Source of the DNA: a virus
Length of the DNA stretch: 26,605 nucleotides
IMG/VR virus record: IMGVR_UViG_3300033141_001636
Location: 1-26,605 of that record
Reading direction: 5' to 3' (one strand)
Shown here: piece after piece, positions 1 to 7,999 of the stretch
Layout: each line of letters opens with the position of its first letter
Position numbering within the stretch: the stretch's first letter is position 1
Made by a program: the position numbers and the translations under genes
The notes under the pieces: generated by a model
The model's database searches: none
The model's input: the letters and a program-made list of their open reading frames with translations, nothing else
What the model was told of the DNA's origin: nothing

Positions 1-1269
1 TTAAAAAGTTTCTTTTTTTGTTATTTTTCTCCATTAGAGGATTGTAGGAGTGATCCTGATATGAGTATTATTATTTTAAGCGCAAGTGATGGATTAGCAA
101 TCAAAAGATTAGATTTTATTAAAAAGTGGGCAAAAGTACCAAGATATAGACATTTATTAAGGGGTGCAGATATTGATAGTAGGAGGGAGGTTAGATTTAG
201 CAATGGATCAACAATAGAAGTTGCAGGATTTGGCAGTAAGGTTAGGGGTGGTCATCCCAAAAAGATTATATTAGATGATGTTATTGACAGTCAGGTTATT
301 TATAGTGAGGATTATAATAGAAAAACACTTGAAAGGATGTCAACCGAAATTATACCTATGGCTGAACCAGACACAAAAATAGTTATTGTGGGAACACTGC
401 AAAGAGATGGAGATTTATATAGTGTAGATTGGAATAGTATTGAAATGGCAGGAGAGAGGCACTGGATTCATAAGAGATATGATGCAGTTGTAGATGAAGC
501 AAAACAGATTTCACTTTACCCTGAAAAATGGCCGTGGAATAAGTTAATGGCCAAAAAGCAAGAGAGTATTATTTTAACAGGAAGTGACAAATGGTTTAAT
601 AAAGAATACCGCTGTATGCCTGTAAATATAAGTGGGGAGATAGTTAAAACAGAGGATATTCAGGGATACGATGAATTGCCAAATGATTGCTGGTCATTAC
701 AAGAGGACAAGACAAAGAAAATTATAATACCAAATTATTGGGGTTGGGATTTATCAGTAGGCAAAGATCCTGACAAAGGAGATTATACTGGTGGAATACA
801 TTTTTATAGAAGTCGCAAGGGAGATATCTTTATAGATAAAATAGTTAGAAAGCGTATTAAGTTTGATGACAGATTAAAAGAGATTATAGCAGGTAGCAAA
901 TTATACCCGGACGCATTAAGAATAGGAATAGAACAAAACGCATTTCAATATGATAGTGTTAAAACATTAATAACAAATACCGGCTTGCCGATCAAGGGAG
1001 TTCAAACAACAAAGAATAAAATTGAGAAGTTTAATGAGATGTTGCCACCTTTGTTTGCCAATAGAAAGGTCTTTATTAAAAATGGAATAGAGAACAGACA
1101 GGACTTTATAAATGAATTATTATCATTACCAAGAGGAAAGTATGACGATATGGCAGATGCGCTTTGTATAGGAATAGCAGGCATTCAACAAGTAGGAGAG
1201 CCAGACATTACTTGGCTATTTGGCGACGACGATGATGACGATAGTGAGGGCGGTATTATACAACTTTAA
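1..1269 (+). CDS. terL: Terminase large subunit, 5'-truncated by the window edge
   Basis: This is the DNA-packaging motor: an ATPase that pumps DNA through the portal and a nuclease that cuts the concatemer. The frame is open from base 1, so 422 residues are visible and the ATG at 61 is internal. The residues LKS at the very edge may be the tail of Walker A, most of which would lie upstream. Walker B is seen as IILDD (D92, D93), followed by a VGT coupling motif near residue 130. The RNase H-like nuclease carries D250 in WGWDLS, E311 in GIEQ and D382/D383/D386 in YDDMADA. The C-terminus ends in an acidic DDDDDD run. The portal gene normally comes next, but here glycosyltransferases intervene. 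The family call is firm; the missing N-terminus prevents subtyping. Confidence 0.93.
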   Translation, partial: LKSFFFCYFSPLEDCRSDPDMSIIILSASDGLAIKRLDFIKKWAKVPRYRHLLRGADIDSRREVRFSNGSTIEVAGFGSKVRGGHPKKIILDDVIDSQVIYSEDYNRKTLERMSTEIIPMAEPDTKIVIVGTLQRDGDLYSVDWNSIEMAGERHWIHKRYDAVVDEAKQISLYPEKWPWNKLMAKKQESIILTGSDKWFNKEYRCMPVNISGEIVKTEDIQGYDELPNDCWSLQEDKTKKIIIPNYWGWDLSVGKDPDKGDYTGGIHFYRSRKGDIFIDKIVRKRIKFDDRLKEIIAGSKLYPDALRIGIEQNAFQYDSVKTLITNTGLPIKGVQTTKNKIEKFNEMLPPLFANRKVFIKNGIENRQDFINELLSLPRGKYDDMADALCIGIAGIQQVGEPDITWLFGDDDDDDSEGGIIQL

Positions 1270-1280
1270 AAATATAAAAT

Positions 1281-1427
1281 ATGACAAGAGTTAAATCACT
1301 CAAACCAAAAGCAGGTTATCAGCACAGACAACACAGGAAAGTAAGAAAAGTTAAAGATAAAGTGATAGATGTGTATAATTCAATTAAAAAAAAAGATAAA
1401 AAAAGATTAAGAAAAATAAATGTATAG
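1281..1427 (+). CDS. Small basic protein of unknown function (48 aa)
   Basis: A 48-residue reading frame starts 11 bp after the terminase stop and ends 8 bp inside the next gene, as expected of a translationally coupled phage gene. It is extremely basic: about 20 of 48 residues are Lys or Arg, with RVKSLKPKAGYQHRQHRKVR at the N-terminus and a KKKDKKRLRK tail. It has no membrane segment or cysteines. Such composition fits a nucleic-acid-binding or packaging accessory protein, but I recognise no family. It is kept because it fills the gap exactly and its composition is not simply that of the AT-rich background. Confidence 0.5.
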   Translation: MTRVKSLKPKAGYQHRQHRKVRKVKDKVIDVYNSIKKKDKKRLRKINV

Positions 1428-3897
1428 ATACCACGCAATAAAGAGAATAGATATTAATGGCAGAACTTATAATCCCGGAGAGATTATCATCAGTGAAACA
1501 AAAATAGATGGATTAAAAGAAATTGGATCAGAGATAATAATGTCAGTTAATATAAAATCTAAACAAAGAAAATCACAAATAAAAAATACAAAGAAAATAT
1601 ATATAAAGCCAGAGATTAAAGGTAAATTAGCAGATATTATAATACCACACCACAATAGGCACGATCTTTTAAAAAATACATTAGAGGCAATACCATTAGA
1701 TATATTTAATGTTTTTGTTATAGCCGGTGGCAGTTTTGCTCGGAATTGTAATCTGGGCGCAAAGTTAGCAAAGACAGATAATTTGATTTTTATGAACGAT
1801 GACATAGAGCCGGATATAGGCCAGATTATTGAGGCCTGCGAGAATAAAGCAGATTTGGTTGGCTTCTCAGAAGTATTATCAAATGAAGGAAAAAGAATTG
1901 TAAAGGGTATTGGTTGGAGTAGAAATTTATTGTCAAACTTAATGGAAAATCAAAGAGATGTTCAAATACCCTCGGGATTTTTATTTAGAGCAAAAAAGAA
2001 GGCCTGGGAGAAGTTAGGCGGATTTGACGAAACATTTGAGAACGGCGCAGAGGATTTAGATTTAGGATTAAGAGCAAGAGAAATGGGAATGACTATGGAT
2101 TATATTAAAGGAGAACCAATAGTTCATTACCATTCACAATCAGAAGGCAGGTTTAGTAAAGTATTAGAAAATAAAGATTACTTTCAAAAGTTATGGCCAG
2201 ATAAAAGATTAAAAAAGGCATTAGGATTTGACAAGCCAATAAAGAGAGTTCTTTTGGCAAACCAGTTTCTTGAAAACCTTAGTGGAACAGAAACATTTAC
2301 TTATACATTTGGAAAAGAATTAGAGTGCAGAGGATATAAGGTAGATATTTTTACATTTGAACCCGGCCGGTTATCAGAACCATTTTTTACAATAACACCA
2401 AAAAGCGAAAACAAGTTGCGCAAAGAATACGATTATATTTTTATAAATCACAATACCTGTTTGGATTATTTAAAAGACACAAACGGGGTAAAAGTTTTTA
2501 CTTCACACGGGATATATCCAAAGTTAGAACAACCAAAAGAGGGAGCAGATTTTTATGTAGGAATATCAAAAGAAGTTAAGGATTATTTATTAAGCAAAGG
2601 ATTTGACGCAAAGATAATTCATAATGGAATTGATTGTGACAGATTTAAACCAACAAAACCAATACATAAGAAACTAAAAAGCGTTCTTTCAATATGTAAA
2701 GATTTAGACAAAGATTTTAACGACGCTAACGAGAGAATAGAAATAGCTTGTGATAAATTAGGAATAGAATTTAAGAAGGCCAGAGATGTTTGGGATTTAG
2801 AAAAAAGAATGAATGAGGTTGATTTAGTTGTTAGTTTAGGCAGAGGAGCATATGAGGCAATGGCCTGTGGCCGGGCAGTTATAGTATTTGATAAACGGCA
2901 TTATATGAAAGAGAGCAAGGGTGACGGAATAGTAACAGAGGGCAATATCAATGAGATATTAAAAAACAATTTTTCAGGCCGGAGATATAATTTAGATTTG
3001 AGCATTGATGATATTGTTGAGGAATTTAAAAAATATGATAAGTCAATGGGAGAGTTTAATAGACAATACGCATTAGAACATTTTAACATTAAAAAACAAG
3101 TAGATAAGTATTTTGACCTAGCAAACACAAACCGGGACGATAGAGTTTTATTTGTAGGCAGTTCAAAAACAGAATATGGGATAGCAAAGCAATTAGAAAA
3201 GCAGTTGATCAGAAAAGGATTTAAAATAGGATATGGCGGAAAGAGAATTTGTTATGCGAACGATTTAGGAACAATAGATCCAATAGATGGGAGTTTAATA
3301 ATTATAGAGAACCGATCAACATTCAGGAGGGCAATAGAAAGTGGCGCAGATCATATATTTTATAGCCAAAAGAGTTGCGAAGAATACTTTGATCCAGATA
3401 AATCATCTTATTTGCCTTCCGGGATAGATAAGGAAATCTTTAATGATATGAAATTAAAGAGAGAAATAGATATAGGATTTGTTGGAAAGGAAGCATACAC
3501 ATCACGAGTAAAGTTTGTTAAATACTTGAAAGATAAATACGGTGATAGATTTTCAAAACAAGAAGGAATATTTTTTGAGCAAATGGCAGAGTTCTATAAC
3601 AAATGTAAAATAGTGGCAAACCAATCGGCAGGCAATGATATAAATATGAGAATGTTTGAGGCGACAGCTTGTGGTGCATTATTGATAACACAGAAAGTTC
3701 CTTATTTAGACGAGTTGTTTGAGGCCGACAAGGAAATAATAGTTTATTCAACGATGAGAGAAATGATTGAAAAAATAGATTATTATTTAGAACACGATAA
3801 GGAGAGAGAGAAAATTGCCCGGGCCGGGCAGAAAAGAACATTAAAGTATCACACATACCAAGAGAGAGTTAAAGAGATTATAAAATATTTAAAATGA
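1420..3897 (+). CDS. Three-module glycosyltransferase (GT2-like + two GT-B-like)
   Basis: 825 residues. Residues 1-45 resemble a short phage domain (AIKRIDINGRTYNPGE). Residues 68-260 form a GT-A fold family 2 transferase: ADIIIPHHNR start, NDD at 126-128 as the nucleotide-sugar/metal site, and GAEDLDLG at 209-216 as the catalytic acidic motif. Residues 275-598 look like a GT-B enzyme, with HNGIDCDRFKP and YEAMACGRAVIVF. Residues 603-825 are a second GT-B-like unit with IGFVGKEAY and FEATACGALLITQ, as in CgeB/Glyco_trans_1_2 proteins. It overlaps the upstream mini-gene by 8 bp and the downstream transferase by 4 bp. Probable role: glycosylating virion proteins, DNA or host surface; the acceptor is unknown. 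No base-modifying enzyme is visible in the window. Confidence 0.85.
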   Translation: MYRYHAIKRIDINGRTYNPGEIIISETKIDGLKEIGSEIIMSVNIKSKQRKSQIKNTKKIYIKPEIKGKLADIIIPHHNRHDLLKNTLEAIPLDIFNVFVIAGGSFARNCNLGAKLAKTDNLIFMNDDIEPDIGQIIEACENKADLVGFSEVLSNEGKRIVKGIGWSRNLLSNLMENQRDVQIPSGFLFRAKKKAWEKLGGFDETFENGAEDLDLGLRAREMGMTMDYIKGEPIVHYHSQSEGRFSKVLENKDYFQKLWPDKRLKKALGFDKPIKRVLLANQFLENLSGTETFTYTFGKELECRGYKVDIFTFEPGRLSEPFFTITPKSENKLRKEYDYIFINHNTCLDYLKDTNGVKVFTSHGIYPKLEQPKEGADFYVGISKEVKDYLLSKGFDAKIIHNGIDCDRFKPTKPIHKKLKSVLSICKDLDKDFNDANERIEIACDKLGIEFKKARDVWDLEKRMNEVDLVVSLGRGAYEAMACGRAVIVFDKRHYMKESKGDGIVTEGNINEILKNNFSGRRYNLDLSIDDIVEEFKKYDKSMGEFNRQYALEHFNIKKQVDKYFDLANTNRDDRVLFVGSSKTEYGIAKQLEKQLIRKGFKIGYGGKRICYANDLGTIDPIDGSLIIIENRSTFRRAIESGADHIFYSQKSCEEYFDPDKSSYLPSGIDKEIFNDMKLKREIDIGFVGKEAYTSRVKFVKYLKDKYGDRFSKQEGIFFEQMAEFYNKCKIVANQSAGNDINMRMFEATACGALLITQKVPYLDELFEADKEIIVYSTMREMIEKIDYYLEHDKEREKIARAGQKRTLKYHTYQERVKEIIKYLK

Positions 3898-4721
3898 ATA
3901 TAGATAGTTTTGTTATAGTAATTAGCAGACGATATCCAATAGCAAAGTGCTTGAAAGCTATTGCTAAAGCGGATATACCACGCAAGGATTTATATTTACT
4001 CTTATATTTAGATACACAAGATAGATTATTGATTGACTATTGTAAGAATTGGATTGATTATCACGGTCAAAAATGGTTATCAGCGAATATGATTAAGACA
4101 AACAGGACACCTGTTTATACAAACAGAGTTGAGGATTACCCGGAAAAATGGGAAAGGATAATTGAGAACCTGAAAAAGATTAATACACATTTAGATTTTA
4201 GCGAGATTGTCTTTATGGTTGAGGACGATACTATAATACCTAAGAATGCATTTAAAAAACTTTATAGGAGAATTAAGAGTGATAAGGAGATAGGTTGTAT
4301 TCAAGGAGTAGAAGCATTAAGAAAGGCAGGAGAACACGGGCCTTGTGGTGCTTGGTTATTAGATTTATGTATAAGGGGAAAAATAAGGACAAAAGTCGGA
4401 TTGGGTGCAAAAAAAACAGGAATACAGCAAATAGATGGTGGTGGATATTATTGTTGGGCATATAGACAAGAGGCGATCAAGAAAATAAAGCTGAGGTGGT
4501 CATTAAATGGTTGGTGTGGCCCGGATATTTGGACTTGGTATGACATAGGCCAGAATAATTGGAAAACTTTAATTGATTGGAGTGTATGGTGTGGCCACAT
4601 TGAAGACGATGAAAAGATTTTAACACCAGAAGGCACAAGAAACTGGCTATACGATTTTAGTAATGGGACAGAGCAGTCCCCAAAAATGGATTTTAACTAT
4701 GATTACAAAAACCTGTCCTAA
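3894..4721 (+). CDS. GT-A-type glycosyltransferase-like protein
   Basis: 275 residues, starting in an ATGA overlap with the three-module transferase, so the two are probably made together. The N-terminus (DSFVIVISRRYPIAKCLKAI) is a GT-A Rossmann-like start. FMVEDDT at 108-113 is the DxD-like acidic site, preceded by a hydrophobic strand. Later motifs DGGGYYCWAYRQEA, NGWCGPDIW and VWCGHIE resemble the acceptor side and terminal His of family 2-like enzymes. No membrane segment is seen, so it should act in the cytoplasm. It may add a second sugar to what the upstream enzyme starts. The fold call is reasonable; substrate and acceptor are not visible. Confidence 0.7.
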   Translation: MNIDSFVIVISRRYPIAKCLKAIAKADIPRKDLYLLLYLDTQDRLLIDYCKNWIDYHGQKWLSANMIKTNRTPVYTNRVEDYPEKWERIIENLKKINTHLDFSEIVFMVEDDTIIPKNAFKKLYRRIKSDKEIGCIQGVEALRKAGEHGPCGAWLLDLCIRGKIRTKVGLGAKKTGIQQIDGGGYYCWAYRQEAIKKIKLRWSLNGWCGPDIWTWYDIGQNNWKTLIDWSVWCGHIEDDEKILTPEGTRNWLYDFSNGTEQSPKMDFNYDYKNLS

Positions 4722-4941
4722 TTGTTCAAATATATTTAATGTTAAACACGGTCTACAAAAGTTTTGTTGCCCGAATTGTTGCAGGAGATATTGGGATAAA
4801 AGTCATAGGGATTATTACAAAGATTATTACAAGCAGAACAGAAAAAAGATTTTAAAATATTATGGAGATAGAAAAGAAAAATATAATAAGATGCAAAATA
4901 TTTATAAGAAAGATAAAATGGAAATTGAAAGAACATATTGA
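4699..4941 (+). CDS. Small zinc-finger protein, possible endonuclease remnant
   Basis: 80 residues from the ATG at 4699, which overlaps the transferase by 23 bp; an in-frame ATG at 4663 would give 92 residues with a longer overlap. Neither start has an SD sequence. The N-terminus has a zinc-ribbon pattern, CPNCSNIF then FCCPNC, followed by a Lys/Tyr-rich helix (DYYKDYYKQNRKKILKYY). This layout resembles the N-terminal zinc-finger part of free-standing HNH homing endonucleases, but no HNH motif follows before the stop. It may therefore be a truncated mobile endonuclease or an independent DNA-binding mini-protein. It ends just before a strong promoter candidate whose -35 box overlaps its stop codon. 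Confidence 0.5.
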   Translation: MITKTCPNCSNIFNVKHGLQKFCCPNCCRRYWDKSHRDYYKDYYKQNRKKILKYYGDRKEKYNKMQNIYKKDKMEIERTY

Positions 4942-4966
4942 CAAAACATTAAAAATATGTTAATAT
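4938..4966 (+). promoter_or_regulatory. Sigma70-like promoter for the head genes
   Basis: A perfect -35 hexamer TTGACA (4938-4943), a 17 bp spacer and an extended -10 region TGTTAATAT (hexamer TAATAT at 4961-4966) lie at the end of the zinc-finger ORF. Transcription would start near 4973, giving a leader of about 60 nt before the portal ATG at 5032. It is one of the few TTGACA hexamers outside the interior of a gene and the only one I found with correctly spaced -10 sequence. It fits late transcription of the structural operon by a host sigma70 enzyme. Confidence 0.6.
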
Positions 4967-5031
4967 AGGTTGAAAATAACAATTTAAAAAATAGAAAAGA
5001 AAATAACAGCAGAGAGCTATTATTTTTATTT

Positions 5032-7155
5032 ATGAATAATATATTCCAAAGGATTTTCAATAAAATGGGCGCAAAGTTTATTACTAAAGCATTCTTTGGT
5101 ATGTCAGGATTACCCAGACTATCAGGTAAAGAATGGTCAGAGGAAAAACTTTTAACGACATATGACACTTCCGTCTATGTCTTTTCTTGCGTCAAAAAAA
5201 TAGCAGAAAAGGTTGGAGATATTGATTTTAAACTTTATAGAATTAAAAACTCAAAAGGAGATTTAGAACAGATTTTAGTTCACCCATTGTTAGATTTATT
5301 ACACCACCCAAATCCATATAATAGTAAAACCAGTTTTATTAAATTAAAGCAAATCAATGAATCGTTAACTGGTGATGCTTATTGGTTAAAATTAAAAGTA
5401 GGAAACAAGACACAGGAACTTTGGCCTATGCGTCCGGACTGGGTTAAAATTGTGCCAGACGCACAAGATTATATAAAAAAGTATATTTATAAAGTTCCTA
5501 ACCAAAAGGAATTAGTATTTGAGCCAGAGGAGATAATTCATTTTAACGAGCCGTCGCCAATAAAAGAATTTATTGACAGGACAGGACAATCCCCAATTAG
5601 ACCAGCACAAGCAAGAGTAGATACAGAGGATTATGCAACAAAGTTTCAAAGAGATTTTTTTATAAATAACGCGCGCCCTGACGCCGTTTTACAGTCAGAC
5701 CAACCATTAACAAAAGAAAAGATTGACGATTTAAGAAATAAGTGGGCCAAAAAATATAAAGGAGTTGGTAAGAGTTCAAAAATAGGAATACTTGAAAGTG
5801 GTTTAAAATATGTTCAAATAGCTACCAATCAAAGAGATATGGATTATATTGGTGGATTAAAAGCTACCCGGGACGATATCTTAACAATCTTTCAAGTCCC
5901 TAAATCAGTAATAGCAATTACAGATGATGTTAATCGGGCCAACGCACAAGCAGGAATGGAAAACTTTTTAAGAGAAAATATTAAACCAAAAGATAGATGT
6001 TTAGTAGAAACATTAAATCAATTCTTAGTACCAGAATTTGGTAAGGATCTTGTTCTTGATTGTATTGATCCTTCCCCAGAGGATGTAGAATTAAAATTAA
6101 AGATTTATAAAAATGGAACAGAATCTGGTTGGCTAACACAAAATGAAATTAGAGCCAAAGAGGGATTATTACCATTAACAGAAGGTGGAGACACGCCACT
6201 TGTAGATAAAAAACTTAACACAGTAGTTGGATTAGGAATGGCTGTGCCACATAAGAAAACAATATTATTAGGACAACCAATTATTGCTAACATCTTTGAA
6301 GGACGAGGAGAAATAAAAAGAAACATTAGAATTAAAGAATTAGAAATTAAATTAAACGATCAACATAAAAAAAGAATGGCCAATTTAGATAAAAAAAAGA
6401 AAAAGGAATTAGATGAGAAAAGAAAAACAATTTGGCGAACATATTTAGCAGACAGGGATCGCAGAAAAAAGTTATTGTTATCAGAGGAAAGAAAGTTTTT
6501 CAAAGAACAAGAGAAAAGAGTTATTAGCTCTCTTGTAAAAAAAGAATATAAATCAAAAACATATTTTAAAAAATATATTGAAAAAGTATTAGATAACTTC
6601 GATTGGGAAAAAGAAACAGAAAAGCTGTATGCAGTAATAGAACCAGAAGTATTAAGAATAGCAAGAATATCAGGCAAAGCGGCGCTAACAAGAATAGGAG
6701 TTAAACAACCATTTATTACAGAAGGCGAAATGTCTGTCTGGTTAAAAAACTTTGCCAAAGTTGATGCAAGTTTAATTAATGAAACAACCAGAAAGAAATT
6801 ATCTAAACAATTATATCAAGGATTAGAAGCCGGAGAAGGAATAAATGAAATCAAAGACAGAGTAAAAGAAGTTTATAAAATTAGAGGAGATAAGGAGGCC
6901 ATAAGAATAGCCAGAACACAAACTGGCCGGGTAATCAATCAAGCAAGTGTTGAGGCCTACAAACAAACAGATGTTGTTGATAGGAAAGAATGGATTGCCA
7001 CAATGGACGACAGAGTAAGACCAGAACACGCAGAAGCAGACGGCCAAATAGTTGATAAAGATAAACCATTTTCAGTTGGTGGCACTTTGAAAGATGCCCC
7101 AGACGATATCAACTGTCGTTGTGCTGTTGCTCCTGTAATCGTTGGAGATAATTAA
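5032..7155 (+). CDS. Portal protein fused to MuF (SPP1 gp7-like) head morphogenesis domain
   Basis: 707 residues. Residues 20-410 match an HK97-type portal (STYDTSVYVFSCVKKIAEKV-like N-terminal helix, VHPLLDLLHHPN, GDAYWLKL, IGGLKATRDDILTIFQVPKS). Portals form the dodecameric ring at the capsid vertex through which the terminase pumps DNA. A highly charged, probably coiled region (about 430-530) leads to a MuF domain at 600-705, recognisable by IARTQTGRVINQASVEAY and the C-terminal DDINCRCAVAPV. MuF proteins are minor head proteins injected or assembled with the portal. They are normally separate genes downstream of the portal, so the join is a gene fusion. There is no SD before the ATG. It is the first gene after the 4938 promoter. 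Confidence 0.92.
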   Translation: MNNIFQRIFNKMGAKFITKAFFGMSGLPRLSGKEWSEEKLLTTYDTSVYVFSCVKKIAEKVGDIDFKLYRIKNSKGDLEQILVHPLLDLLHHPNPYNSKTSFIKLKQINESLTGDAYWLKLKVGNKTQELWPMRPDWVKIVPDAQDYIKKYIYKVPNQKELVFEPEEIIHFNEPSPIKEFIDRTGQSPIRPAQARVDTEDYATKFQRDFFINNARPDAVLQSDQPLTKEKIDDLRNKWAKKYKGVGKSSKIGILESGLKYVQIATNQRDMDYIGGLKATRDDILTIFQVPKSVIAITDDVNRANAQAGMENFLRENIKPKDRCLVETLNQFLVPEFGKDLVLDCIDPSPEDVELKLKIYKNGTESGWLTQNEIRAKEGLLPLTEGGDTPLVDKKLNTVVGLGMAVPHKKTILLGQPIIANIFEGRGEIKRNIRIKELEIKLNDQHKKRMANLDKKKKKELDEKRKTIWRTYLADRDRRKKLLLSEERKFFKEQEKRVISSLVKKEYKSKTYFKKYIEKVLDNFDWEKETEKLYAVIEPEVLRIARISGKAALTRIGVKQPFITEGEMSVWLKNFAKVDASLINETTRKKLSKQLYQGLEAGEGINEIKDRVKEVYKIRGDKEAIRIARTQTGRVINQASVEAYKQTDVVDRKEWIATMDDRVRPEHAEADGQIVDKDKPFSVGGTLKDAPDDINCRCAVAPVIVGDN

Positions 7156-7174
7156 TTTAATTTAATATAGTTAT

Positions 7175-7999
7175 ATGTTTAAGAAAAAAGACACAATATT
7201 TCAAATAACAAAGTCAAATGATAATGATCAAACAATAGAGGGGATATTTTCAACCTCTGACATTGATAGATCAGGAGATCCGCCCATTGATCAAGAAACT
7301 TGGGATTTAAAAAACTTTAAAAAGAACCCAGTTGTATTATTTGCTCACAACAATATGTTTAGTTCAGATCCGAACATAGTTGTTGGGAAAGTTGTTAAAA
7401 TAGGATTAGACGAAAAAGGAAATCTTGCAGGCAAAATAAAATTTGCAGTTGACGAAGGAGTGGGGATCTATGGAGATTTCATTAAAACAATTTACAATCT
7501 TTATAAAGAAAAGTTTATGAATGCATTCTCAGTTGGATTTATGATGGGTGAGATTGTAATTGATAAGAAAAAGAATACAAGAATGGTTAATAATCAGCTA
7601 TTAGAAATATCTTGTGTTCCTGTTCCGGCTAATGCATATGCTTTGGCCAAACAAAAGGGACTTGATATGTCAGTAATAGAAAAAGTATTAAAGCCTGACC
7701 ATAAAAATCTAAAAGGAGATGTGAAAGAAGTTAAAGAAAAAGAGTTTATTCTATTTGTAGATAAGAAAGAAAAAAGTATTAAAGTCCTTGACGGAGAAAA
7801 AGAAATTGGCAAAGGAATTATTTTAAAACAATTTAGAGATAAATTATTTAAAATCAAAGAACAAAAAAAGGTCGTGACCGAATGCTCGGATAAGCGAAAG
7901 GTTAAGCCCTCTAATAAAGGGACAAAAAATATCAATAAAATTATCCGAACGCTTCTAAGTGAGAAGCGTAAAGTTAAAAGTAATACAGAAACAAAATGA
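7175..7999 (+). CDS. HK97-type prohead protease
   Basis: 274 residues. Family S78 proteases cleave the scaffold region from capsid subunits during head maturation. The expected triad is visible: H58 in VVLFAHNN, S119 in NAFSVGF and E144 in LLEISCVPVPAN. The protease core ends near residue 165. The remaining 110 residues are Lys-rich. The last 45 contain two near-copies of a KRKVK motif and are encoded by DNA with nested inverted repeats, so this tail may be shaped by RNA structure rather than protein function. The gene overlaps the capsid gene by 4 bp (ATGA). The family call is strong. Confidence 0.92.
   Translation: MFKKKDTIFQITKSNDNDQTIEGIFSTSDIDRSGDPPIDQETWDLKNFKKNPVVLFAHNNMFSSDPNIVVGKVVKIGLDEKGNLAGKIKFAVDEGVGIYGDFIKTIYNLYKEKFMNAFSVGFMMGEIVIDKKKNTRMVNNQLLEISCVPVPANAYALAKQKGLDMSVIEKVLKPDHKNLKGDVKEVKEKEFILFVDKKEKSIKVLDGEKEIGKGIILKQFRDKLFKIKEQKKVVTECSDKRKVKPSNKGTKNINKIIRTLLSEKRKVKSNTETK
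7886..7969 (+). promoter_or_regulatory. Nested inverted repeats just upstream of the capsid gene
   Basis: TCGGATAA (7886-7893) pairs perfectly with TTATCCGA (7941-7948). Immediately next to it ACGCTTCT (7949-7956) pairs perfectly with AGAAGCGT (7962-7969) around a 5-base loop. A weaker CCCT/AGGG hairpin lies inside the first stem. The two stems would stack, ending 26 bases before the capsid ATG. The position suggests an mRNA element controlling processing, stability or translation of the capsid message. No experimental class is recognised. Confidence 0.45.

Noticed and set aside
61-63. ATG at 61 as the true start of the terminase
   Set aside because: The frame is open upstream to base 1, and the upstream residues fit the Walker A to first-strand region. 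The gene is cut by the window edge.
7870-7879. GGTCGTGACC as an operator
   Set aside because: It is a single small near-palindrome inside a gene, with no second copy and no promoter.
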